From assembly GCA_030641425.1 (NCBI GenBank), contig DAOWHM010000130.1, positions 1 to 16,031 on the forward strand: a DNA stretch of 16,031 nt, in the 5' to 3' direction. A model generated the notes under the pieces. That model searched no databases, was not told where the DNA came from, and saw only the letters and a program-made list of their open reading frames with translations. The translations under genes and the position numbers were made by a program. The DNA is from Candidatus Bathyarchaeota archaeon. Lineage in GTDB: Archaea > Thermoproteota > Bathyarchaeia > Bathyarchaeales > SOJC01. Shown one piece after another: positions 8,013 through 15,756 of this stretch; position 1 is the first letter of the stretch, and the number at the start of each line of letters is the position of its first letter.

Positions 8013-8024
8013 GATAAATATAAA
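8013..8024. promoter_or_regulatory. Shared AT-rich box A between the PUA and MBF1 genes
   Basis: GATAAATATAAA reads as a TATA-like element on both strands in the 69-bp divergent gap 7995-8063. It would start transcription near 8042 for the plus-strand gene and near 7992 for the minus-strand gene, almost at its ATG. Confidence 0.45.
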
Positions 8025-8063
8025 GAACTGGAGCTATGGTAAAACAGTTTAGGTGTTAAATGC

Positions 8064-8588
8064 TTGCAGTGCGAAGTCTGCGGTCGGCGCATAATGGGAA
8101 AACCTTACAAGGCGATTATTGAAGGAGCAAGGCTTGTCGTATGTAGCGACTGTGCACTGCTTGGCTCCATAAGTTGGGAATTGAAGACAAAAAGACCTAT
8201 CGAGTCTGGCGCCAAGCCAAGGAAGGCTTTGAAAAAAAGGATGACAGTTTCAACGAAACGAGCATCTCTTTTAGAGCCCGCATTAGAATTAGTCAGCGAC
8301 TTCGGCGCCCTTATACGTCAAGCGAGAGAATCAAAAGGGCTTAGCCCTGAGGACTTGGGAAGAAGAATTAACGAAAAAGTGTCACAGCTCAGAAAATTGG
8401 AGAGCCACAAGATGCCCCCCAATCACAAGCTTGCTAAGAAACTCGAATATGCACTGAAGATAAAGCTCCTAATTCCCTTGTCTGAAAATAAGATTCCCAA
8501 GAAAATGACGGTTCCTACAAAATTAAAGGAAATTACACTAGGCGATCTAATCAAAAACAAGGAAAGACAGTCGGAGGAAAAAGAATAA
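8064..8588 (+). CDS. mbf1: Multiprotein bridging factor 1 homologue
   Basis: 174 residues. The N-terminal zinc ribbon has C3/C6 and C27/C30. A basic linker follows, then a Cro/C1-type helix-turn-helix at about 76-140 (FGALIRQARESKGLSPEDLGRR... LRKLESHKMPPNHKLAKKLEYAL) and a lysine-rich tail. This is the archaeal MBF1 layout, a conserved factor associated with transcription and with the small ribosomal subunit. The TTG at 8064 is preceded by AGGTG (8051-8055). Its stop TAA overlaps the presumed start codon of the HflX gene. Confidence 0.93.
   Translation: MQCEVCGRRIMGKPYKAIIEGARLVVCSDCALLGSISWELKTKRPIESGAKPRKALKKRMTVSTKRASLLEPALELVSDFGALIRQARESKGLSPEDLGRRINEKVSQLRKLESHKMPPNHKLAKKLEYALKIKLLIPLSENKIPKKMTVPTKLKEITLGDLIKNKERQSEEKE
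8573..8587 (+). promoter_or_regulatory. Strong Shine-Dalgarno and probable AUA start codon of hflX
   Basis: GGAGG (8573-8577) is followed after 7 nt by ATA (8585-8587), in frame with HflX and overlapping the mbf1 stop TAA. No ATG, GTG or TTG occurs in this frame between the stop at 8489 and the GTG at 8678. The codons between ATA and GTG encode a normal HflX N-terminus. Confidence 0.6.
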
Positions 8589-9868
8589 CAAAAGTAATAA
8601 TTGTTCAACAGCGTCAGAGAAGAGAAGCAAGGAATTTCAGCGAGTTCGAAAATCTGACGGAGTCAGCTGGTTACACCGTGGTTGCAACTATAGAGCAGAT
8701 ACGATGGCCAGACTCACAGTACTTAGTGGGAGAAGGTAAGCTTGAAGAAATCGCGAAATTAGCAAAAGAGCGTGGAGCCATTAAACTAATATTCAATAAT
8801 AGGCTTAAGTCCAAACAAGCTTATAACATTGCCAAGAAAACCGGCTTAGAAGCAATAGATAGATTTCAGTTGATACTCGAGGTTTTTACTCACAGAGCTT
8901 CAACAACTGAAGCCAAACTTCAAATACGTCTTGCTAGGGTCCGATATGAAGTAGCGCACGCCAAAGAAAAGGTTCGGCTTGCAAGGTTGGGAGAGCAACC
9001 AGGCTTCAGGGGGTTGGGTGCCTATGAAGTCGACATCTATTACGAGGCGGTGAAGCGTCAGATTAACTCAATTAGAGATAAGTTGAAGAAGATCAAGAAG
9101 AAGAGAAGCCTGCATCGAATGCGAAGGAAAGAACTTGGCTTTTCATCTGTTTCGTTGGCGGGATATACATATGCTGGAAAAAGTACACTCTTCAATCTTC
9201 TTGCTAAAGAATCAGTGCCAACTGGTGAAGGGTTATTCACGACACTATCGACAACAACACGGTTCGTTGAACTGTCTGGAGAACGAGTTCTTCTGACGGA
9301 TACTGTTGGGTTCATTGAGAGACTTCCAGTCGATTTGATGGACGCCTTCCGTTCAACGCTTGAGGAAACAACCTTTTCGGACCTAATCCTCCTTGTTGTG
9401 GATGCTGGTGAGCCACTCCAAACTATTCAGAGGAAGATATCTATCTGTTTTGATACAATCGAAAAAATCGGAGCGTATGGGATACCTTTGGTAGTGGCAC
9501 TTAACAAAATCGACTTACTTTCGGAGTCGGAAGTTCAACAAAGAACGGAAATCCTGAGAGAAATCACTTCCAACATCATTCCTGTTTCTGCGCTTGAAAA
9601 CAGAAATATCAACGCTTTGAAGCAACAATTGTCTAAATTTCTAAAGAACCGAGTTCGGGCTAAGATCTCACTACCAGTAAGCGACGAAACCCTCTCATTT
9701 GTGTCATGGATCTTCAGTCAAGCCAATGTAAAGTGTGTAGAATATGAAGCTGATCAAGTCAAAGTCACCTTTGAAGCTGTTTCCAACTTCGCAAATAATG
9801 TTCTTGGTCGGATGAAGGATATTGGCGGTTCTCTAATTGAATTGTCTGATCAGGAGTATGGGAGTTAG
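8585..9868 (+). CDS. hflX: GTPase HflX, probable AUA start
   Basis: About 427 residues if begun at ATA 8585; a GTG at 8678 would give 396. HflX is a ribosome-binding GTPase. The HflX N-terminal domain includes the GEGKLEEI segment, DRFQLILEVFTHRAST and GLGAYEVD, followed by a basic helical stretch. The G domain (numbered from ATA) has G1 GYTYAGKST (193-201), a threonine-rich G2 (TTLSTTTR), G3 DTVGF (239-243), G4 NKID (307-310) and G5 SAL. The 31 codons before the GTG read TKVIIVQQR... ESAGYTVV, which matches the first strand and helix of the family, so the shorter form would lose part of the fold. It sits between mbf1 and trm56 with overlapping or very short gaps. Confidence 0.93.
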   Translation: MTKVIIVQQRQRREARNFSEFENLTESAGYTVVATIEQIRWPDSQYLVGEGKLEEIAKLAKERGAIKLIFNNRLKSKQAYNIAKKTGLEAIDRFQLILEVFTHRASTTEAKLQIRLARVRYEVAHAKEKVRLARLGEQPGFRGLGAYEVDIYYEAVKRQINSIRDKLKKIKKKRSLHRMRRKELGFSSVSLAGYTYAGKSTLFNLLAKESVPTGEGLFTTLSTTTRFVELSGERVLLTDTVGFIERLPVDLMDAFRSTLEETTFSDLILLVVDAGEPLQTIQRKISICFDTIEKIGAYGIPLVVALNKIDLLSESEVQQRTEILREITSNIIPVSALENRNINALKQQLSKFLKNRVRAKISLPVSDETLSFVSWIFSQANVKCVEYEADQVKVTFEAVSNFANNVLGRMKDIGGSLIELSDQEYGS

Positions 9869-9871
9869 AGA

Positions 9872-10408
9872 TTGCAGAGAATAATGGTGTTAAGATGGGG
9901 CCATAGACCTAGAGATGAGAGATTAACGACTCATGTTGCTCTTACGGCTCGAGCTTTCAACGCGTCCGGGATGATTCTAGCAGATGTGGAGGATAGACAG
10001 ATTAAGAAAACGATAGAGGACGTTGTTTCAAAGTGGGGTGGCTCTTTCTTCTTTCAAATGGGAGCTCCATGGAAAACTGTTGTTCAGAATTGGAAAGCTA
10101 AAGGGGGTATTGTTGTACATCTAACTGCCTATGGTGAAAACATACAATCAAGCACGGTCCTTCAGCGAATTCGTGAAATGGATAAAGATATGTTGATTAT
10201 TGTAGGTAGTAGGAAAGTGCCAGGTGAATTCTTCTCTAGCGATATCTCCGATTTTAATGTGGCTGTTGGAAATCAACCTCATTCCGAATGCTCAAGTCTT
10301 GCTGTCTTCCTCGACCGTTTTTACCAAGGTAAGGGACTTGTGAAAGGATTCCAAGATGCTGAACTGCGAATTGTTCCGCAGAAACATGGAAAGAAAATGC
10401 TATCATAA
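9872..10408 (+). CDS. trm56: tRNA (cytidine(56)-2'-O)-methyltransferase
   Basis: 178 residues, the typical length of aTrm56, a SPOUT-class enzyme that methylates the ribose of C56 in the T-loop of archaeal tRNAs using S-adenosylmethionine. Recognisable segments are VLRWGHRPRDERLTTHVALT (6-25), the VVHLTAYG strand-turn, IIVGSRKVP and the knot segment NVAVGNQPHSE with LAVFLDRFY. The TTG at 9872 starts 3 nt after the HflX stop, with GGAG at 9861-9864 inside the HflX end, indicating cotranscription. Most archaeal families need this enzyme; Pyrobaculum-type species use a guide RNA instead. Confidence 0.95.
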   Translation: MQRIMVLRWGHRPRDERLTTHVALTARAFNASGMILADVEDRQIKKTIEDVVSKWGGSFFFQMGAPWKTVVQNWKAKGGIVVHLTAYGENIQSSTVLQRIREMDKDMLIIVGSRKVPGEFFSSDISDFNVAVGNQPHSECSSLAVFLDRFYQGKGLVKGFQDAELRIVPQKHGKKMLS

Positions 10409-10494
10409 GCAAAACTTAAAAGTTAGATGTGGAATCCATAAAGAGATTTATGCTTCGCGTTGGAAGTATATATTGATGACAGAGGTTCCTTGGG

Positions 10495-11004
10495 TTGACT
10501 TTCATTGACGCTGACACCTTGGTCAAAGTGGCAGAAACGTTGGGAAAAGAAGAAGCCATCGAGATAATCTACACACTAAAAGATGCTGACGAGATCACAG
10601 ATGACCAAATCGCATCTAAAACTGGGATAAGACTGAATTCCGTTCGTAAAATCCTCTATAAACTTTATGATCATTCACTAGTTTCTCTAAGAAGATCAAG
10701 GGATAAAAATACAGGCTGGTTCATATTTCATTGGAAACTTCAACCAGATCAACTTGAAGGATTTATTTTTAACCAAAAAAAACACGTCTTAGAGAAGTTG
10801 GACACGCGACTTCGGTATGAGAAAAACCACGACTTTTTTTATTGTGGTGTACCTGGATGTCGACGGGTTCCCTTTGAAGATGCAGTAGAGTTGATCTTTA
10901 GATGTCCAACATGCAACAAACCTATGATGCATTTTGAGAATGGCAAGGTAGTGGAAGCTCTCTCTCGTAAGGTCAATCAACTAAGGAAGGAGTTAGGTGA
11001 GTAG
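10495..11004 (+). CDS. tfe: Transcription initiation factor E subunit alpha
   Basis: 169 residues. The N-terminal winged helix (about 5-85, ending in the family signature TGWFIFHWKLQPDQL) is the TFIIE-alpha domain that helps RNA polymerase open promoters. A helical linker leads to a C-terminal zinc ribbon with C117, C122, C137 and C140. The first pair is CX4C where CX2C is commoner. The TTG at 10495 is preceded by AGAGG (10481-10485). The 86-bp gap before it contains TATATATT (10466-10473) and CTTAAAAG (10415-10422) as possible promoter parts, so it may have its own promoter apart from the hflX-trm56 transcript. Confidence 0.93.
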   Translation: MTFIDADTLVKVAETLGKEEAIEIIYTLKDADEITDDQIASKTGIRLNSVRKILYKLYDHSLVSLRRSRDKNTGWFIFHWKLQPDQLEGFIFNQKKHVLEKLDTRLRYEKNHDFFYCGVPGCRRVPFEDAVELIFRCPTCNKPMMHFENGKVVEALSRKVNQLRKELGE

Positions 11005-11524
11005 GACATTGCCGTCTGAAAAGACGGCACTGAGTCTCCTAGAAGTTGCTGGTTGTTCAAAGAATGTAATTGAGCACTGCAAAGCCGTTGCAGCCTTTGC
11101 AGTAAAGATAGCGGAAGGATGTAAAAGAAAGGGATTGGAAGTTGACATCAGTCTTGTACGGATTGGAGCGCTTTTACATGACATTGGACGCGCAAAAACT
11201 CATGATGTAGATCACGCTATCGTAGGTGCTCAGGTCGCTGAGGACTACGGTCTATCTCCATCTATACAATTGATCATAGAGAGGCATGTTGGTGGCGGAA
11301 TAGCGGAAGAAGAGGCTCGAAAACTAGGTTTCCCTGAGAAGAGTTATGTTCCAGTATCCCTCGAAGAACGACTAGTTGCCTATGCAGACAAGATGGTAGA
11401 TGGTTCCACCATTGTTTCGATTGAGGTAGTAGTTGAGCGGTTTCTTCTGCATAGTCACATTCCCAATTCTTCAATTGAGCGTTTGATGCAGTGGCATAGA
11501 GAGTTCTACCTATGCTTAGAGTGA
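10997..11524 (+). CDS. HD superfamily phosphohydrolase (TIGR00295-like)
   Basis: 175 residues with a metal-dependent HD fold: His27 in the first helix, the H61-D62 pair in GALLHDIGRAKTHD, His97 in ERHVGGGI and the later aspartate in VAYADKMVDG. These are the four metal-ligand positions of the family, so it is probably an active phosphohydrolase. The substrate cannot be told from sequence. The GTG at 10997 overlaps the end of tfe by 8 nt and has AGGAG at 10988-10992. Translational coupling with tfe is likely, and the DUF2110 gene follows 15 nt later. Confidence 0.88.
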   Translation: MSRTLPSEKTALSLLEVAGCSKNVIEHCKAVAAFAVKIAEGCKRKGLEVDISLVRIGALLHDIGRAKTHDVDHAIVGAQVAEDYGLSPSIQLIIERHVGGGIAEEEARKLGFPEKSYVPVSLEERLVAYADKMVDGSTIVSIEVVVERFLLHSHIPNSSIERLMQWHREFYLCLE

Positions 11525-11539
11525 AAGGATGACTCCTTT
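11524..11539 (+). promoter_or_regulatory. Hairpin between the HD and DUF2110 genes covering the ribosome binding site
   Basis: AAAGGA (11524-11529) and TCCTTT (11534-11539) form a perfect 6-bp stem with a TGAC loop, right before the TTG start at 11540. The AGGA in its left arm is the only Shine-Dalgarno-like sequence for the DUF2110 gene. Translation of the HD gene up to its stop at 11524 would disrupt the stem. Confidence 0.35.
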
Positions 11540-12289
11540 TTGAGAGAAGTTGTGATACTCCAAAAAATCTCCAAAAGCTCTATAGGGCGATTTGAAAAAG
11601 CTGTGAGAAGAATGTGTGCAGGACTCAGAGTTGAATTTGCTGATTTCATTACCGTAACAAATGGATGGGTCAAAACTAAAATTACTGGTGAGGACGAGAA
11701 GGCTGCTTTAAGCCTTATAGGAAAGGAGATAGGATTGGCACCTGTCTCATTGAGCAATATCACAAGATTTTCTGTTTGCCTTGGCAGAGTAGTCTTTTCG
11801 GGGAAGAGTGAGAAAGAGTTGTTTGTTGATGTCGGAGTGTTTTTGCCAGATTCTGTTTTCGCAAGTATTCCTCTGAATCGAATTCAAGGTCAACTAGTAG
11901 ATGGCGGGGAATATAGCTTGAACGAAATCTCTGAAATGTATGGGCTAGTTGATGGCATACCTTTAGAGGTTCGAGTGGTCAAGGTTAAAGCAACAGGATT
12001 TGAGACAGAGTTAACGCAGGGACAAATAAGGCTGTTCAGGCGATGGATTAGTCATAGCCTTGATCGTTTAATCGTTCTCGGAAGTACATCTGACGAAGTC
12101 ATTGACGCAGTAAGAAATGCAAGATTTGCGAATAGTGTGGCGACGGTTGTTGCATTAGGTATAATGGACCAGTTGGTTGTTTGCAGACTAGGAACTGATG
12201 CTGCAGGTTTAGTCCGTAAACTCGGAAGATATTTGCGTAACTCGTCTTTAGTGTGCTTCTCTCCCCGTGGAATTCAGAGGTTAGTTTAG
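11540..12289 (+). CDS. Archaeal DUF2110 protein of unknown function
   Basis: 249 residues. It looks like the archaeal family COG4031/DUF2110, which has no known function. There is no signal peptide or membrane segment. The first 75 residues look like a small alpha/beta unit. Residues 80-155 (FVDVGVFLPDSVFASIPLNRI... VRVVKVKATG) are strand-rich, and the rest alternates helices and strands, ending GRYLRNSSLVCFSPRGIQRL. The strand-rich part may be an OB-like, nucleic-acid-binding fold, but this is inference. Its place after tfe and an HD protein suggests a link to transcription or nucleotide chemistry. The TTG at 11540 follows a hairpin that covers its ribosome binding site. Confidence 0.75.
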   Translation: MREVVILQKISKSSIGRFEKAVRRMCAGLRVEFADFITVTNGWVKTKITGEDEKAALSLIGKEIGLAPVSLSNITRFSVCLGRVVFSGKSEKELFVDVGVFLPDSVFASIPLNRIQGQLVDGGEYSLNEISEMYGLVDGIPLEVRVVKVKATGFETELTQGQIRLFRRWISHSLDRLIVLGSTSDEVIDAVRNARFANSVATVVALGIMDQLVVCRLGTDAAGLVRKLGRYLRNSSLVCFSPRGIQRLV

Positions 12290-12404
12290 GACATATTGGA
12301 GCCTAGTCAATAGAGTTCCCTTTCTTCCAAATACATTCCTACCACAAATACGACATCTGATAAAAAAGGCGGGTTATCGCTACTTCCGACAAGCCCTAAC
12401 ATAG

Positions 12405-12413
12405 TAAATATAA
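12405..12413 (+). promoter_or_regulatory. Putative box A of the zinc-ribbon/EF-1beta operon
   Basis: TAAATATAA lies about 50 nt before the ATG at 12459, in a 169-bp gap (12290-12458) that otherwise holds no gene or repeat that I can see. Confidence 0.45.
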
Positions 12414-12458
12414 GCAACCTTTCGATATACAACTTCGTTAGGAACGGAAAAGAGTCAA

Positions 12459-12656
12459 ATGAACACAATAAAAACGCCTAGAACCATGATTCAAACTCCA
12501 ATCTGCACAAGCTGCAACAGGACAATACCTCCGGGAACAGACGCTACAAAGCTCAACTGCCCTAGTTGCGGTGAGATAACCATTTGGCGATGCCAAAAAT
12601 GCCGTCAATTTGGTCGTCAATATAAATGCCCGAAATGCGGGTTTATGGGACCATGA
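12459..12656 (+). CDS. Zinc-ribbon RNA-binding protein of the COG2888/HVO_2753 type
   Basis: 65 residues with eight cysteines in four CX2C knuckles: C16/C19, C34/C37, C45/C48 and C57/C60, giving two zinc sites in a very compact protein. The family is predicted to act in RNA binding and translation, and the gene is typically placed directly before EF-1beta, as here with a 3-nt gap. The segment before Cys16 is short and basic. The ATG at 12459 fits a transcript from the AT-rich box near 12405; an internal ATG at codon 10 is also possible. Confidence 0.9.
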   Translation: MNTIKTPRTMIQTPICTSCNRTIPPGTDATKLNCPSCGEITIWRCQKCRQFGRQYKCPKCGFMGP

Positions 12657-12659
12657 AAA

Positions 12660-12935
12660 ATGGCGAATATAGTAGTGAGTTTGAAGATATTTCCTATCGA
12701 TATAGAAGTGGACTTCAATAAGCTCCAACATCAGATAGAGAAGGTTCTTCCCCAAAAGGCTCAGATATACGCGGATTATCAGACTGAACCCATTGCCTTT
12801 GGGCTGAATGTACTCATTGCACATATTCAAATTCCAGAGAATGAAACAGGTATCCTAGATAATGTAGAACAGAATATCGAGAAAATTCCAGAAGTGAGCA
12901 GGATTCAGACTCTATTAGTTAGAAGAACCCGATAG
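12660..12935 (+). CDS. ef1b: Translation elongation factor 1-beta
   Basis: 91 residues, the usual size of archaeal aEF-1beta, which exchanges GDP for GTP on EF-1alpha. The chain runs IVVSLKIFPIDIEVD... IEKVLP, then EPIAFGLNVLIAHIQIPE, then IEKIPEVSRIQTLLVRR. This is the ferredoxin-like fold of the eEF1B guanine exchange domain with the PIAFGL core conserved. It begins 3 nt after the zinc-ribbon stop and is probably translated from the same mRNA. Confidence 0.95.
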   Translation: MANIVVSLKIFPIDIEVDFNKLQHQIEKVLPQKAQIYADYQTEPIAFGLNVLIAHIQIPENETGILDNVEQNIEKIPEVSRIQTLLVRRTR

Positions 12936-12951
12936 CGCATATTAGTTTGTA

Positions 12952-12961
12952 AGATTTATAA
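12952..12961 (+). promoter_or_regulatory. Putative box A of cdc48
   Basis: AGATTTATAA sits about 65 nt before the ATG at 13022 in the 86-bp gap, giving a leader of about 35-40 nt that contains AGGTG (13012-13016) as ribosome binding site. Confidence 0.5.
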
Positions 12962-13021
12962 GTTACTCAACTCCATTCGACTGCATGTAACGTTAATGCT
13001 TCTAAACCAGAAGGTGTAGAG

Positions 13022-15193
13022 ATGAGTGAAGTTCAACTTCGTGTTGGTGACGCCAAACAAAGGGATGTAGGAAGAGGGATAGCTCGTTTAGACCAGGAGA
13101 CGATGCGAAAACTTGGCATAAGCGCAGGGGATGTCCTAGAGATTACTGGCAAGCGTGCAACGAGTGCGATTGCGTGGCCTGCGTATAGTGAAGATCAAAA
13201 TCAAAGTATAATACGTATAGATGGGTTCACACGCAAGAATGCAAGTGTTGCTATAAACGAGTATATTATAGCTAAGCCTGCCACTGTGAAGAATGCTACT
13301 AATGTTGTCTTGGCCCCTGTTGACATGCACCTCAATGTAGACGAAGACTTTACGAATTTTGTTAGGAATCGGTTAATGGAACGAACGTTTGTTGAAGGGG
13401 ACACGACATTAGTTATGATGCTTGGTCATGCTATACCTTTTAGCGTCACAAAAAGCCGTCCTCACGGGATAGTTCGCATCACCAAAGATACGCAGTTTCA
13501 GATTCTCAATGAGCCTGCTCCAGAAGTGAAAGGTCTCCCTCGTACTACCTACGAAGATATTGGTGGTCTCCATGAGGAAATTCAAAGAGTGAGAGAGATG
13601 GTGGAGCTTCCGTTAAGACATCCTGAACTATTCCAACGTCTTGGAATTGATCCTCCTAAGGGTGTTTTCCTTCACGGACCACCAGGTTGTGGGAAGACGT
13701 TGCTCGCTAGAGCAGTCGCGAATGAGTCTGAAGCAAATTTCTTCTCTATCAACGGTCCAGAAATAATGAGCAAATTTTATGGTGAGTCCGAAGCGAGGTT
13801 GCGGGAGATCTTCCAGCAAGCACAACAAAATTCCCCAAGTATCATATTTATCGATGAGTTGGATGCGATTGCTCCAAAGAGGGAAGAAGTAACTGGAGAG
13901 GTGGAGAGACGAGTTGTTGCCCAGCTTCTAGCATTAATGGATGGATTGAGCGGTAGAGGAAATGTAATTGTCATCGGGGCGACCAATAGGCCTGGAGCCC
14001 TTGACCCTGCAATTAGAAGACCGGGACGCTTCGATAGAGAGATCGAGATCGGCGTTCCTGACAAGCAAGCAAGGTATGAAATCCTGCAAATTCACACCCG
14101 TGGTATGCCTTTGACAGAAGATGTTGATCTGAAAAAATTAACGAATATAACTCATGGGTACACTGGTGCTGATCTTGCGGCTTTATCCAGAGAAACGGCG
14201 ATGAAATCGTTGAGGCGATACTTGCCTGAGATTAATTTGGAGGAGGAAAACATTTCACCAGCCATCTTGGAGAAGATGGATGTGCGGATGGATGACTTCC
14301 TTAATGCCTTTAAAGAGGTTACACCTACGGCAATGCGTGAAGTCTACATTGAAACTCCGACAGTCAAATGGGATGACGTAGGTGGATTGGAAGGAGTGAA
14401 ACAAGAATTGATCGAAGCTGTTGAATGGCCTTTGAAGAATCCAGCGGTTTTTGGTCGGCTGGGTATAAAGCCTCCCAAGGGAATCTTGCTGTTTGGTCCA
14501 CCTGGATGCGGGAAAACGATGTTAGCTCGAGCAGTGGCAACGGAGACTGAAGCGAACTTTATCACCATTAAGGGACCTGAGGTTTTCAGTAAGTGGGTTG
14601 GAGAGTCAGAGAAAGCAATAAGAGAAGTATTCCGAAAGGCTAGGATGGCCTCACCTGCTGTAATCTTCTTCGACGAATTTGACTCTCTTGTACCTAGGAG
14701 AGGAATGGGATTTGGGGATAGTGGTGTCCCTGAGCGTGTCATCAGCCAACTACTGACGGAGATGGATGGAATATTGACCTTGGAAGACGTAGTTGTCATC
14801 GCAGCTACAAACCGACCCGACATCTTAGACAGCGCTGTTCTGCGACCTGGGCGTCTTGACAGACTCGTCTATGTGCCTGAACCCGATGAAAAAGCTAGAC
14901 TCGAAATTTTTAAGATTTACACAAAAGATATGCCGCTTGATACCGATGTAAATTTGGAGATCCTTACAAAAATGACAAAAGGGTACAGTGGCGCTGACAT
15001 TCAAGCATTTTGTCGTGAGGCTGCTTTAAACGCTCTAAGAAAAAGTATTGATGCGAAGATTGTAGCATTAGGGAATTTCAAAGAAGCGACAAACAAGATT
15101 GGTCCGACGATATCACCTGATATGGAAACATGGTATAAGGGATTTATTAAACAAATAAGGCAGTTGAAAAAACCTACCACCCCTGTGGCGTAA
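13022..15193 (+). CDS. cdc48: AAA+ ATPase Cdc48/VAT (p97 homologue)
   Basis: 723 residues, a hexameric unfoldase that remodels proteins and can feed the proteasome. The N domain (about 1-175) has the double-psi barrel and clam-like parts ([22 protein letters not shown]). D1 has Walker A GPPGCGKT (219-226), Walker B IIFIDE (274-279), pore loop KFYGE and arginine-finger region [10 protein letters not shown]2 has Walker A GPPGCGKT (492-499), Walker B VIFFDE (547-552), pore loop KWVGE and LRPGRLDR. All catalytic elements are intact in both rings. The C-terminus ends PTTPVA without a hydrophobic-Tyr-X motif, so docking to the 20S core through that motif is not expected. The ATG at 13022 follows AGGTG (13012-13016). 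Confidence 0.97.
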   Translation: MSEVQLRVGDAKQRDVGRGIARLDQETMRKLGISAGDVLEITGKRATSAIAWPAYSEDQNQSIIRIDGFTRKNASVAINEYIIAKPATVKNATNVVLAPVDMHLNVDEDFTNFVRNRLMERTFVEGDTTLVMMLGHAIPFSVTKSRPHGIVRITKDTQFQILNEPAPEVKGLPRTTYEDIGGLHEEIQRVREMVELPLRHPELFQRLGIDPPKGVFLHGPPGCGKTLLARAVANESEANFFSINGPEIMSKFYGESEARLREIFQQAQQNSPSIIFIDELDAIAPKREEVTGEVERRVVAQLLALMDGLSGRGNVIVIGATNRPGALDPAIRRPGRFDREIEIGVPDKQARYEILQIHTRGMPLTEDVDLKKLTNITHGYTGADLAALSRETAMKSLRRYLPEINLEEENISPAILEKMDVRMDDFLNAFKEVTPTAMREVYIETPTVKWDDVGGLEGVKQELIEAVEWPLKNPAVFGRLGIKPPKGILLFGPPGCGKTMLARAVATETEANFITIKGPEVFSKWVGESEKAIREVFRKARMASPAVIFFDEFDSLVPRRGMGFGDSGVPERVISQLLTEMDGILTLEDVVVIAATNRPDILDSAVLRPGRLDRLVYVPEPDEKARLEIFKIYTKDMPLDTDVNLEILTKMTKGYSGADIQAFCREAALNALRKSIDAKIVALGNFKEATNKIGPTISPDMETWYKGFIKQIRQLKKPTTPVA

Positions 15194-15204
15194 AGGTTTT
15201 AAAA

Positions 15205-15450
15205 ATGACCAGTAAAACTTGGAAGCCTTATCCTCTGCGAACTGTAATTGTGGAACTACTACAACGTAAGGGACCTACTACTGACACTGAATTATTCAAT
15301 ATGGTCAAAGAAGTTCATGGTGAACTAGGATTCAATGTCTTGAACAAAGAACTGATGCGTCTGGAAATAGGAGGAGTGATCAATGTATCTGCTTTGACGA
15401 GGGGCAAACGACGAGTGGAACTCTCAAAAAGAATGAAGAGTACTAGATGA
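15205..15450 (+). CDS. Small winged-helix-like protein downstream of cdc48
   Basis: 81 residues, basic, unrecognised at family level. The pattern is LRTVIVELLQRKGPTTDTEL... then NVLNKELMRLEIGGVINVS, then a basic tail GKRRVELSKR. A helix, a helix-turn-helix of the TDTELFNMVKE kind and a two-strand wing can be read, so it may be a small winged-helix nucleic-acid-binding or RNA polymerase-associated protein. It starts 11 nt after the cdc48 stop with AAAGGT (15192-15197) as ribosome binding site, so the two genes are probably cotranscribed. The function is unknown. Confidence 0.75.
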   Translation: MTSKTWKPYPLRTVIVELLQRKGPTTDTELFNMVKEVHGELGFNVLNKELMRLEIGGVINVSALTRGKRRVELSKRMKSTR

Positions 15451-15489
15451 CTTAAATCGTTGCTCACGCTATCTATACATGTGTAAAAG

Positions 15490-15756
15490 TCATATTTCTG
15501 ATGGTCCTTTTGCAGCTCGCTTTGCGGTAACCCCAAGTTTAGTTGAGGGCCTGTATGCTCCACCAGTAAAAGTGAAGCCGCATTTTCTGCAATTCCAGAT
15601 TCCAACGCTTTGGCGTCTGACGCCAAGTCTATTGCATTGAGGACATCTATGTCGTCTTCTAGATTCTGTTGTGACTTCTACGAACCTCTTTCTTAACGTT
15701 GCACCATACCGTGACTTAAAGCCTCCTGCCAGTCCAATCTTCTTAGTCCTACCCAT
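15490..15756 (-). CDS. rpl37ae: Ribosomal protein L37Ae
   Basis: 88 residues, a large-subunit zinc-ribbon protein. The basic N-terminus GRTKKIGLAGGFKSRYGATLRKR is split into two runs typical of the family, followed by C38/C41 (CPQC) and C56/C59 (CRKC) and GGAYRP. The ATG at 15756 overlaps the stop of rrp42 by one base. This is the exosome-ribosomal arrangement common in archaea, where L37Ae follows Rrp42. Confidence 0.96.
   Translation of the reverse strand: MGRTKKIGLAGGFKSRYGATLRKRFVEVTTESRRRHRCPQCNRLGVRRQSVGIWNCRKCGFTFTGGAYRPSTKLGVTAKRAAKGPSEI

Noticed and set aside
14344..14823. Long minus-strand open frame of 159 codons inside cdc48
   Set aside because: It is antisense to the highly conserved D2 ATPase domain, has no recognisable domain, and is explained by codon bias of the real gene.
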